From Sphingobacterium sp. GVS05A (GTDB taxonomy: Bacteria > Bacteroidota > Bacteroidia > Sphingobacteriales > Sphingobacteriaceae), in contig NZ_JAHXYR010000001.1 in the NCBI RefSeq assembly GCF_019969845.1, positions 682,001 to 746,000 of the forward strand: DNA of 64,000 nucleotides. Direction: 5' to 3'. Under the pieces are notes generated by a model, which was not told the DNA's origin, made no database searches, and saw only the letters and a program-made list of their open reading frames with translations. Positions 8,790-16,306 of this stretch are shown piece after piece (positions within the stretch are counted from its first letter, which is position 1; each line of letters starts with the position of its first letter). The translations under genes and the position numbers were made by a program.

Positions 8790-9947
8790 ATGAAAAAATT
8801 ATATGCCCCTCTTATTGGGGTAATGTTAGCTGTGCTGACCAATGTTGTCATGGCACAAGCTCATAAAACACAGGTCTTGGTTCTTATTCATTCCGATAAA
8901 GGCGGAACGTATGAATTAGCCAAGGAAGTTGCAAAAGGTATTGAGCGCAGTGGTAAGGTACAGGCTGTGGTTAAACTGGTGAAACCATCATCTGATTCAA
9001 AGCTGAGTAGTCTTGCAGTGGCAACAGTAGAAGAGCTGCCTAATTATGACGGGATTGCATTTGGATCACCTGTTTATTTTGGCAATATAAGTACAGCAAT
9101 GAGTGAGTTCCTGTCCAAAACAGTAGATCTATGGTCTCAGCACGCTTTGGAGGGCATCCCTGCTACAGTATTTATGTCTGCAGGGAGTGGTGCAGGAAAG
9201 GAGTTGGCATTGCAGTCATTCTGGAATAGCCTAACGGTACATGGGATGATTCTGGTTCCTACAGGTATTATGGGGAATGACAAAATAGATAAATCCATTC
9301 CACAGGGAAATACAGTCTTGGGGACAACAAGTCTCGCTTCATTGACAGCTACCGAGAGACCGAGCAAAAGTGAGCGCTATCTGGCCGAGCAGCAGGGAAT
9401 GAACTTTGCGAAGGTTGCCGTAGCTCTAGCGTGTACAAGGGAAAATAAGGTTCTTGATAAAAAAAGTAGCCCAGCTCATCCGGATATGATAGCAATCCAT
9501 AATAAGTTACGGGAAAACAATATTGTACTTCCAAAAGTACCCCAACCGGCAGGGAATTATCAACCTTATGTTCGTTCCGGAAATTTAGTCTTTATTAATC
9601 AGGTGGCACTCAAGGATGGTAAAATATTTAAACCCGGGAAATTAGGGGCCGGTGTAAGTGAGCAGGAGGTGAAGGAAGCGACTGAAATAACAATGCTTAA
9701 TGTACTTTCTGTTCTTAATGAGGCGGTCGGTGGAGATCTAAACCGGGTCAAACGTTGTGTACAGTTAACAGGAATTTTCAATACGAAAGACGATTATAGT
9801 AAACATGCCGACCTGATGAACGTGGCATCCAATCTTGCTGTTACGGTATTTGGCGAAAAAGGGAAACATGCCCGGGCGACTTTTGGAGCTTCATCTTTAC
9901 CTGTAAATTCATCTGTAGAGATACAGGCGGTCTTCGAAATTGAATAG
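8790..9947 (+). CDS. Exported flavodoxin/WrbA-like and RidA fusion protein
   Basis: 385 residues. A signal peptide covers about 1-22 (ending VMAQA). Residues 28-215 form a flavodoxin/NAD(P)H-dependent reductase fold: strand 'VLVLIHSDKGGT', then 'GIAFGSPVYFGNIS' at 88-101 and 'FMSAGSGAGKE', as in WrbA-type FMN proteins. Residues about 250-385 form a YjgF/YER057c/UK114 (RidA) domain, with 'HARATFGASSLP' near the end carrying the family's Arg (R362). RidA proteins hydrolyse reactive enamine/imine intermediates. The fusion suggests a periplasmic redox step coupled to imine or carbonyl removal, which is inference. Single gene, with a bidirectional hairpin downstream. Confidence 0.85.
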   Translation: MKKLYAPLIGVMLAVLTNVVMAQAHKTQVLVLIHSDKGGTYELAKEVAKGIERSGKVQAVVKLVKPSSDSKLSSLAVATVEELPNYDGIAFGSPVYFGNISTAMSEFLSKTVDLWSQHALEGIPATVFMSAGSGAGKELALQSFWNSLTVHGMILVPTGIMGNDKIDKSIPQGNTVLGTTSLASLTATERPSKSERYLAEQQGMNFAKVAVALACTRENKVLDKKSSPAHPDMIAIHNKLRENNIVLPKVPQPAGNYQPYVRSGNLVFINQVALKDGKIFKPGKLGAGVSEQEVKEATEITMLNVLSVLNEAVGGDLNRVKRCVQLTGIFNTKDDYSKHADLMNVASNLAVTVFGEKGKHARATFGASSLPVNSSVEIQAVFEIE

Positions 9948-10078
9948 CTAGATAGCTGTGAGTGATAGATAGCTGTGAAAATCGACTGCGGGACCTTTCT
10001 GACCAATAAACCGAGTGCAGCGAGCGCATTGATACCTGAATAAAAAAACGGCGCTATAAAAAATAGACAATTTAAAAA

Positions 10079-10105
10079 AATGCCAATGTGATAAACATTG
10101 GCATT
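10079..10105. terminator. Bidirectional hairpin terminator
   Basis: AATGCCAATGT (10079-10089) and ACATTGGCATT (10095-10105) form a perfect 11-bp stem with a 5-base loop. A preceding A run gives a T tract for the minus-strand gene that ends at 10137. Confidence 0.8.
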
Positions 10106-10136
10106 ACCTTATACGTCCTATAAAGTTTCAGGGATG

Positions 10137-10586
10137 TTATTTTTTAACTTCACCTTTATATTTTACTGCACCATTTACATATAAATCCGATTTATCAGCA
10201 TCATATTTATAGGTATCCTTCTGGTATGTATTGTTTTCAGTTTTATCCAAAATAATCGTTGTTTTATTGTCGTCTGGTAAAAATAATTCCATTTTGGATT
10301 TATCATCATTAGCGACAACAAATGCACTGATAATAGCATCGCCTTCTTTAACATCAACAGGATTCAGACGTGTTCCTACATTAAAGACCTGAATACATCC
10401 CTGTTTAACTTCACTCCAGGTTTGGCCTGCGCCAACAAGACATCCATGTTCATCCTTATCTCCGCCGATAGATGGTGTTTCTTCTTTGGCCAGACTGTCT
10501 GTTTTCTCAGCAGATTTTGATTGCTGTGCATTATTACATCCTGCAAATAGGATAACACCTAGTGCTAAAAATGCTATTTTTTTCAT
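10137..10586 (-). CDS. Small exported lipoprotein of unknown function
   Basis: The start is placed at the ATG at 10586 (149 residues), because only this start gives a proper lipoprotein signal: 'MKKIAFLALGVILFAGC', cysteine at 17. The longer open frame upstream has no such signal. After a Ser/Lys/Glu-rich linker comes 'HGCLVGAGQTWSEVKQGCIQVF', a pattern of two cysteines around G-x-T-W-S seen in small Bacteroidota lipoproteins, then a beta-rich domain of about 90 residues with D/K-rich strands. It is probably anchored in the envelope facing the periplasm or surface. Function is not recognised. Confidence 0.75.
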   Translation of the reverse strand: MKKIAFLALGVILFAGCNNAQQSKSAEKTDSLAKEETPSIGGDKDEHGCLVGAGQTWSEVKQGCIQVFNVGTRLNPVDVKEGDAIISAFVVANDDKSKMELFLPDDNKTTIILDKTENNTYQKDTYKYDADKSDLYVNGAVKYKGEVKK

Positions 10587-10854
10587 TTTAATCGGTTTTT
10601 TATATGTTTTGTTCTGCAGTGCAATAAATATACCATACTTGTCAAATCGATCCCTTTGTTTGAAAAAAATTAAGCGAGCCGTAAATATTGCCATAGGGCA
10701 AGTTAATTTAATACGCTGTTTATTAATATTGTATTGCAGCAAATATTGCATGTCAACTATCGCTTTATGCTTGCCGAAGGCAGTTGTTGAAATATATATT
10801 CAATAGGCGGTAGAAATGAATAAACGGATCGCATTTAATCTAAAAATATAACAT

Positions 10855-11283
10855 ATGGAAGATGCAAACTCAGGGGAAAAAAACCTTGTTTCAGTTATTT
10901 TGGTGGAGAAACCGCTCGAAGATGTCTGGGAACACTGGATCGGATCAGCGTCCATAAAACAATGGAATATTCCATTCGATGATTGGCATTGTCCGGAGGT
11001 AGAGAATGATTTTAGGGAGGGTGGGCAATTTAATTTTCGAATGGAACGACGGGCTGATCATGAAGGCTTTGATTATCGTGGGGTATATGATCGTATTATC
11101 CCATTAGAATATATTGAAAGTACCAGTGGCGGAAGAAACTGTATTGTTGAATTTCAGGCTATCGATAATAATACGATTATAAGGGAGACGTTTGAACCAG
11201 ATGCGGTGACAGCGCTGGATCTTCAGCAAAATTTCACCGACGCCGTTCTGGTCAACTTTAAAAAATTTGTAGAAAGCAGGTAA
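10855..11283 (+). CDS. SRPBCC (AHSA1-like) domain protein
   Basis: 142 residues with the START/Bet v1-like AHSA1 layout: an opening strand 'VSVILVEKPLEDVWEHW', the 'ASIKQWNIPFDDWHCPEVENDFREGGQF' region typical of the family, 'YRGVYDRIIPLEYIEST', and a closing helix 'NFTDAVLVNFKKFVES'. These proteins bind small hydrophobic ligands or act as stress-related accessory factors, and few have known substrates. The downstream alpha/beta hydrolase starts 40 bases after its stop on the same strand, so co-transcription is likely. Confidence 0.8.
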   Translation: MEDANSGEKNLVSVILVEKPLEDVWEHWIGSASIKQWNIPFDDWHCPEVENDFREGGQFNFRMERRADHEGFDYRGVYDRIIPLEYIESTSGGRNCIVEFQAIDNNTIIRETFEPDAVTALDLQQNFTDAVLVNFKKFVESR

Positions 11284-11322
11284 ATCTAGAACTTTAATAG
11301 ACGAAACTAATTAAATTGAATA

Positions 11323-12108
11323 ATGAGCATGTTGAACAATCACTCAGGCTATGCAGCCGCTAACGGGATAAAACTATACTATGAAATATATGGGGCAGGA
11401 AAGCCACTTGTGCTTGTCCACGGCGGTGGCTCCTCAGGTTTTTTTGATTTTGAGGAGACGGTAATCCGATTGAAAGATCACTATCAATTGATTTTGCTGG
11501 ATATGCAAAATCATGGCCGATCGGAGCATAGGGTCGTTCCGGAAACATTTGAACAGGATGCTAGGGATATTATCGCGGTTTTGGATTACCTCGCGATCGA
11601 TAAAGCTTCATTTTTAGGCTTTAGTAATGGCGCAACGACCATTTTAAAACTCGCTTCTCTTTTCCCGGATAGGGTAAACAAATTGATTGCTGCTTCGGGT
11701 AACACCAAAAGAGAGGGCTTGTTAGATGGCTTTTTTGATAGCATGTCAGATTCTACGATTGAGGTTATGCCGCTTTATTTGAAAGAAAATTTTTTGAAAT
11801 TGAATCCGGATCCCGAAAAGTTTAAAAATATGTATGAAAAGGATAGCCAACGCATGGTAAATTTCCAGGATTTTGAACCGGGTACCTTAGAAAACTTAGC
11901 TTGCCCAGTATTTCTGATCGGAGGAGATCAGGACGTGGTCAAAGGGCAGCATTTGGCACAAATGCAACAGCAGATTCCCAATGCACGTCTTTTGGTTCTG
12001 CCCGCTAATCATGGTAATTATATGATGAAAGATTTTGATGGACAAATAGATAAAGAGCTAATTGATTTTACGGTCCTTCAGATTCAAAAATTCCTTGAGG
12101 CCGAATAG
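11323..12108 (+). CDS. Alpha/beta hydrolase
   Basis: 261 residues, no signal peptide. The N-terminal oxyanion region 'LVHGGGSSG' (31-39) is followed by 'LLDMQNHGRSE' and the nucleophile elbow G-F-S-N-G with Ser101. The acid is probably D202 or D204 ('GGDQDVV') and the histidine H230 ('PANHGNYMM'). The full catalytic triad is therefore present. The substrate cannot be told; ester or lactone hydrolysis is usual. It sits 40 bases downstream of the SRPBCC gene, probably in one transcript. A second ATG two codons later is an equally possible start. Confidence 0.85.
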   Translation: MSMLNNHSGYAAANGIKLYYEIYGAGKPLVLVHGGGSSGFFDFEETVIRLKDHYQLILLDMQNHGRSEHRVVPETFEQDARDIIAVLDYLAIDKASFLGFSNGATTILKLASLFPDRVNKLIAASGNTKREGLLDGFFDSMSDSTIEVMPLYLKENFLKLNPDPEKFKNMYEKDSQRMVNFQDFEPGTLENLACPVFLIGGDQDVVKGQHLAQMQQQIPNARLLVLPANHGNYMMKDFDGQIDKELIDFTVLQIQKFLEAE

Positions 12109-12170
12109 CATCTTCCTATTCAAGTCCTATTCGTTGGGTTGAAGTGATTTTAGTACAGCAGATGAGACAG

Positions 12171-12407
12171 TTAACGGCGCATACTACGTTCCAAACTTCG
12201 TATGCGTTGTTGATTTTTACCATCAACACGTGAAGCAACGGCCCATATTGCTGCGGGCAACCAGCCCAAAATAGTAATTTGGAGGATTAAACAAATAATT
12301 CCACTGAATATTTTACCTCTTAAAAAGAAGGATAACCAAGGAAGTAGTACTGCAATCAATATCATATCAAACGATTTATAAAAGAACTGTATGATAACCA
12401 AAAACAA
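12171..12407 (-). CDS. YqaE/Pmp3 family small membrane protein
   Basis: Two transmembrane helices: 'MILIAVLLPWLSFFLRG' and 'GIICLILQITILGWLPAAIWAVAS', the hallmark of the UPF0057/Pmp3 family. A polar tail rich in Arg/Lys follows. Members are about 50-65 residues, inserted in the inner membrane, and linked to salt or cold stress and membrane potential. The listed start is TTG at 12407; an ATG at 12365 would give 64 residues but begins inside the first helix. Homologues usually have a few residues before that helix, so the true start is probably between the two. Confidence 0.8.
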   Translation of the reverse strand: MFLVIIQFFYKSFDMILIAVLLPWLSFFLRGKIFSGIICLILQITILGWLPAAIWAVASRVDGKNQQRIRSLERSMRR

Positions 12408-12610
12408 GATCCTTTCATTTGGTTATACAGATAGCTTAAATGTACACAACAAAAATCGACAATAATATGTAAGAAAACAAATCGCGGAAGATGTTAAGAA
12501 ATCTTAAAATTTTCTATTTCCAATCCTCTTTTGAAAATTCGGGGCAGGAGTGGCACCAATGTTGATGTTCCCCTGTCGAATATTTTTAGATGCAGTTTAC
12601 AATAAGATAA

Positions 12611-12832
12611 ATGACGGAACACATGAAAGAGAGCAAAAACATTATTGAGATTTTGGACAATAAATATAAAGCTTATTTGGAAGAAGACGGAAAATGGCTC
12701 AATGAAGGATTTAAAAACATTTTTATAGAAGGAGAGGCCAGTCGAAAGAATTTAAAAACACCGGTTTACCTGATGTTGCCTGAAGAAATTAGGGAAGATG
12801 TAGATCAGCTATTATCAGACAACTTCAATTAA
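12611..12832 (+). CDS. Small hypothetical protein
   Basis: A 73-residue charged, helical, cytoplasmic protein starting at ATG 12611 (a second ATG lies four codons on). It has no signal peptide, transmembrane segment or recognised motif. The amphipathic pattern 'NIIEILDNKYKAYLEEDGKWLNEGFKNIF' and the absence of an overlapping better gene support it being real. It ends seven bases before the end of the convergent gene at 12840. Function is unknown. Confidence 0.5.
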   Translation: MTEHMKESKNIIEILDNKYKAYLEEDGKWLNEGFKNIFIEGEASRKNLKTPVYLMLPEEIREDVDQLLSDNFN

Positions 12833-12839
12833 AAGGAAA

Positions 12840-13373
12840 CTAATCTACAGCAGGTTTTTTAATGTAATCAATTTTCCCCTTTTCCTCCTGGGCTTTGACC
12901 ACATTCGCTATACCAAATCTTTTGATAGTTTGATAGATCTGCTGTTTCTCTTTTCTACTCAACACGTTTAACATCGTGAGTATCTCTTTTCCCTGTGTAG
13001 TTTCTAGTTCAAGTCTTGTCCCTTCCCAGATACTTGCAGTAATCCGGATGTTGACAATTTGTACGAATGGAACAAACACCAATAAATCGAGGTCAGCCAT
13101 GGCTTTTTTGAACGCATGTCTGGCGGGTATTCTTTTGAAATAAAATCCCCTTGTATCTGTTTTCGCCCGAACGGCTTTTTTGCTGTTCTTTAACATCCAA
13201 AACCCGATCAGGATACATATCAACTTTAATGGTAGCCATGGTATTGATCCCCAAAAAGGAGCAATGTCTACCCATAATGTTCCTGTTCCAATGAGCACTA
13301 AAATAACAGCGATCGTGATTCTTTTCCAGTTTGGATGATAATAAATCTTTTCAGATGGCACCTCATTAACCAT
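12840..13373 (-). CDS. Hypothetical two-helix membrane protein (STM3941-like)
   Basis: 177 residues. Two transmembrane helices at about 18-36 ('ITIAVILVLIGTGTLWVDI') and 45-61 ('WLPLKLICILIGFWML') are followed by a soluble beta-rich domain of about 110 residues. The arrangement of two helices and a PH-like C-terminal domain resembles the small STM3941-type family, but this is only a resemblance. It is a single gene, convergent with the small ORF at 12611-12832. Function is unknown. Confidence 0.6.
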   Translation of the reverse strand: MVNEVPSEKIYYHPNWKRITIAVILVLIGTGTLWVDIAPFWGSIPWLPLKLICILIGFWMLKNSKKAVRAKTDTRGFYFKRIPARHAFKKAMADLDLLVFVPFVQIVNIRITASIWEGTRLELETTQGKEILTMLNVLSRKEKQQIYQTIKRFGIANVVKAQEEKGKIDYIKKPAVD

Positions 13374-13532
13374 AAGCTCCTTATAAATGAAGATCTATTT
13401 TTTACTTCACCTAATCAACCTATTCATTGATCAATAGTAATGTAAAACGACAGATTATTTCGTAAATATAATAGTGTGCAACAGTCGATACCTCTTACAT
13501 TTACAATTCGTCTGAAAAGATTTTATATTCGA

Positions 13533-13985
13533 TCATACACCGAATTGTCGCAAGTGATGATCCATGTGTTTATACACAAAAATGCCAATTTGTTCCGTTT
13601 CCATTTTTCCGAAAAAATCATGGACGAAATCTGGATTTGAATAGTGACCATAGGATTCAATTTGCTCCATCCAAGTTTTTTTCTGGGCGGCATCAACCTG
13701 ACCCTTATTGTCCTTAACGGCGAAAATTCCCGCAGGCACATTTTTTTTCAGCGGCTTATCGTCTTTTATCATACCTTTTAGGGCCATTTTCCCAAATATC
13801 TTCCCAAGAAATTCTTGCTTGTAATGATGTTTATTCCGACCAAGCACCCAATCATTCCAGATTGTACAATGTTTGATCATTTGATATACATTCATTTTTC
13901 CCCATTGTGCTGTGTTATTGAGGGTAAGGAGCTCGATCCTTTCGATCAGTTCCGCTCTTGCTGAGTTGTTGAATATTGTTTTCAT
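13533..13985 (-). CDS. DUF1569 (DinB-like fold) protein
   Basis: 150 residues with the DUF1569 pattern: 'WGKMNVYQMIKHCTIWNDWVLG' at 28-49, including the conserved histidine that in DinB-like proteins binds metal, and the C-terminal 'KMETEQIGIFVYKHMDHHLRQFGV' with a further histidine cluster. Family members form a four-helix bundle with a putative metal site; their chemistry is mostly unknown, thiol transfer being known for relatives. It is transcribed away from the AraC-type regulator at 14120, with 134 bases between the two starts, and may belong to that regulator's control region. Confidence 0.85.
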   Translation of the reverse strand: MKTIFNNSARAELIERIELLTLNNTAQWGKMNVYQMIKHCTIWNDWVLGRNKHHYKQEFLGKIFGKMALKGMIKDDKPLKKNVPAGIFAVKDNKGQVDAAQKKTWMEQIESYGHYSNPDFVHDFFGKMETEQIGIFVYKHMDHHLRQFGV

Positions 13986-14073
13986 CTTGTTTTTTTTGTA
14001 AAGTTAGGGCGGATATCGCCGATCATTACCACGTAAAAATGACATTTGAGGGTGGTTTTCGTGCCAAAATTAT

Positions 14074-14107
14074 GTGTACATTTAAGAGAGAAAATAGAGG
14101 TGTACAT
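14074..14107 (+). promoter_or_regulatory. Direct repeat GTGTACAT x2, candidate operator
   Basis: GTGTACAT occurs at 14074-14081 and again at 14100-14107, 26 bases apart start to start, in the intergenic region between DUF1569 and the GlxA-type regulator. The second copy ends 12 bases before the regulator's ATG. Spaced direct repeats are the usual binding arrangement for AraC proteins, so autoregulation is plausible. Not proven. Confidence 0.4.
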
Positions 14108-14119
14108 AAATATTTACGG

Positions 14120-15109
14120 ATGAAACATATATCAGTCATTATCTATAACAATGTATTATCTACGGCCGTATCAACTACGGTCGCTTTACTCATGAGCGCA
14201 AATGAAGCTGCTTTAAAAAGGGGGATGCCGATCCCATTTGAGATTGAATTAATTGGGGTTGGTACAAAAACGGTGCAGTCCATTCTCCCGATCCAATTCT
14301 ATTGTACGAGAATACTGGCGGAGGTCGCTCGAACGGATGTGGTTATAATTCCCCCCATGAATATAGCCGCTGGGCAGATTGAATCATTTTTAGATGACAA
14401 TTGGGAGTTGATCGGTTGGATCAGAGATAAATATGAGCGCAAGGCGGAAGTGATCAGTCTGTGCACCGGAGCCTATTTTTTGGCCGAAAGTGGATTGTTG
14501 GATGGAATGCCAGCAACCTCGCATTGGGACGCCATAACGGATCTGGCAAGTCGATATCCCAAGATCCTGTTTAAACCAGATCATGTGGTCACTCATTCCA
14601 AAGCAATTATTACAGGCGGAGGTGGTTTTTCGGCATTAAATGCAATGCTCTATTTTATAGAAAAAAATTGTAGCAAGGAAATCGCCATCGAACTCAGTAA
14701 GTTCTATGCATTGGATTATGGTCGTACCTCACAGAATATATTTTCAGTTTTCTCAGGGCAACGTCTTCACGATGATCAAGATATCCATCGGGCACAAAGC
14801 TATATCGAAGAGAAAATTAAAGCAGATATTTCGGTTGAACAGATTGCTGACCATGTCAATATGAGCAAACGAAATTTTATTCGAAGATTTAAGAATGCAA
14901 CCCGATTGAATCCGATAGAATATATACAGCGGACAAAGATAGAGGTTGCAAAAAAAGCATTGGAAATGGGGAATGCAAATATAGCTGATGTTACCTATAG
15001 TATCGGTTATAATGACTTAAAAACATTCCGCAGTTTATTCAAGAAAATAACGGGGTTAACACCCATAGATTATAGAAATAGATACAAGGGACAATTTGAG
15101 CAAGTCTAA
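14120..15109 (+). CDS. GlxA-type AraC family regulator with DJ-1/PfpI domain
   Basis: Start placed at ATG 14120 (329 residues, 'MKHISVIIYNN'); the longer frame upstream reads through the control region. Residues 1-190 are a DJ-1/PfpI class I amidotransferase-like sensor with 'LCTGAYFLAESGLLDGMPAT' containing the elbow cysteine, then 'HW' as in the GlxA group. The C-terminal 100 residues carry two AraC helix-turn-helix motifs: 'ISVEQIADHVNMSKRNFIRRF' region and 'IADVTYSIGYNDLKTFRSLF'. Such regulators usually sense a small metabolite and activate a neighbouring gene. The divergent DUF1569 gene, or itself, is the likely target. Confidence 0.85.
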   Translation: MKHISVIIYNNVLSTAVSTTVALLMSANEAALKRGMPIPFEIELIGVGTKTVQSILPIQFYCTRILAEVARTDVVIIPPMNIAAGQIESFLDDNWELIGWIRDKYERKAEVISLCTGAYFLAESGLLDGMPATSHWDAITDLASRYPKILFKPDHVVTHSKAIITGGGGFSALNAMLYFIEKNCSKEIAIELSKFYALDYGRTSQNIFSVFSGQRLHDDQDIHRAQSYIEEKIKADISVEQIADHVNMSKRNFIRRFKNATRLNPIEYIQRTKIEVAKKALEMGNANIADVTYSIGYNDLKTFRSLFKKITGLTPIDYRNRYKGQFEQV

Positions 15110-15200
15110 TGACTGGACTATCCGGCATCTCAAATCTGGATGATAAGACGAATTCTTTTTACGAATATTTTTGCCTGTATAAATCAAAATATTTACTAAA

Positions 15201-15653
15201 ATGAATTATCAAATTAAAAGAGCCAGTCTTGAAGACTTGAACGAAACCGCAGAATTGTTTAACCTTTATCGAATTTTTTACCGTCAGGAATCTGATCTGG
15301 AAAAAGGGAAGATGTTTTTAAAAGAGCGATTTCTGAAGGACGAATCAATTATTTTTCTAGCCCTGGCTGACGGTAAAGCCGTGGGGTTTGTACAATTGTA
15401 TAAATTGTTTCATTACACTAAATTAGAAATGCAATGGTTGCTGAGCGATCTGTTTGTTCATCAGGACTATCGAGGTAGGGGACTTTCAGTTGCACTGATC
15501 GATCAGAGCAAAGAATGGTGTGCCGAAACCGGTGCCTGCGGGTTAATGCTCGAAACAGAAAAAACAAATGACATTGGCAATACGCTATACCCACGTTGCG
15601 GTTTTGAATACGATGGACTGCACAACTATTATCATTGGTGGAGTAAAAAGTAA
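15201..15653 (+). CDS. GNAT family N-acetyltransferase
   Basis: 150 residues. The acetyl-CoA binding core is clear: 'LLSDLFVHQDYRGRGLSVALI' (R-G-x-G-L loop) followed by 'GLMLETEKTNDIGNTLYPRCGFEYDG', where the late N..LY...GF is the family's final motif. The substrate cannot be told from sequence. A TATTTTTG sequence at 15166-15173 matches the Bacteroidota -7 element, but no -33 partner is visible. A strong hairpin follows the stop. Confidence 0.85.
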   Translation: MNYQIKRASLEDLNETAELFNLYRIFYRQESDLEKGKMFLKERFLKDESIIFLALADGKAVGFVQLYKLFHYTKLEMQWLLSDLFVHQDYRGRGLSVALIDQSKEWCAETGACGLMLETEKTNDIGNTLYPRCGFEYDGLHNYYHWWSKK

Positions 15654-15662
15654 ACTGTATTT

Positions 15663-15702
15663 TGTCTAGTCCATATCATTGAATTATTTTATGGACTAGA
15701 CA
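15663..15702. terminator. Bidirectional hairpin terminator
   Basis: TGTCTAGTCCAT (15663-15674) pairs perfectly with ATGGACTAGACA (15691-15702). It lies between the convergent GNAT gene and the DinB gene. Confidence 0.75.
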
Positions 15703-15720
15703 TTTTCAACTATTTTGTGA

Positions 15721-16146
15721 TTAAGAAAGTATCTGTTGACGATGATGATTGAGGTGGGCTACATAATCTTCCATCAAAAAGGCAAGTGTTAGATCATTAC
15801 ATTTTAGCATTGTCAGGCTTTTAGTAATCAAAGTCTTGAATAGAAATAGAAGTTGCTTGTTGAGTGCTAACCATAAATCAAGCAGCTGTTTAGTTTCTGA
15901 GTGCTGATAATTTGCATTTTCACAAAAGTCATCCTGTGTGTAAAAGATCTGTGGATTTTCTTCAGATTGTGCTCTGATAAACCGGAGGTAGTTTGTCATG
16001 GCGCTATCGATCAGGTGCCCTAAAATTTCCTTCTTGCTCCATTTTTCTGGAACTGGTTTCGCACTAAATGCTATGGTATCAATGGCCGATAGTTCGGTCG
16101 GGAAAGTAGCTATGAGCACTTCAAAGTCTTGTATAAAATCGTTCAT
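15721..16146 (-). CDS. DinB family protein
   Basis: 141 residues of a four-helix DinB/YfiT-like bundle: 'KWSKKEILGHLIDSAMTN' with the first metal-ligand histidine, 'RAQSEENPQIFYTQDDF', and the final 'MEDYVAHLNHHRQQIL' with the paired histidines that complete the usual three-His metal site. Members include thiol-dependent transferases (bacillithiol S-transferase type); the role here is unknown. Single gene. Confidence 0.8.
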   Translation of the reverse strand: MNDFIQDFEVLIATFPTELSAIDTIAFSAKPVPEKWSKKEILGHLIDSAMTNYLRFIRAQSEENPQIFYTQDDFCENANYQHSETKQLLDLWLALNKQLLFLFKTLITKSLTMLKCNDLTLAFLMEDYVAHLNHHRQQILS

Positions 16147-16306
16147 TTTTATTGAATGTTAATATGATAATAGCTTATTGTTAAGCGATTGCAAGGATTG
16201 TTAATTTTTCAAAAAATAAATACTTTGTTTGAAATTTGACAAAACAATTTTACCTCAAGTCGTATTTAGAGATAAACTGTTATTGCAAATTAATAAATAG
16301 AAATTT

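Noticed and set aside
10587-10751. Extension of the small lipoprotein frame upstream of 10586
   Set aside because: The extension destroys the lipoprotein signal and is not protein-like; the ATG at 10586 is the better start.
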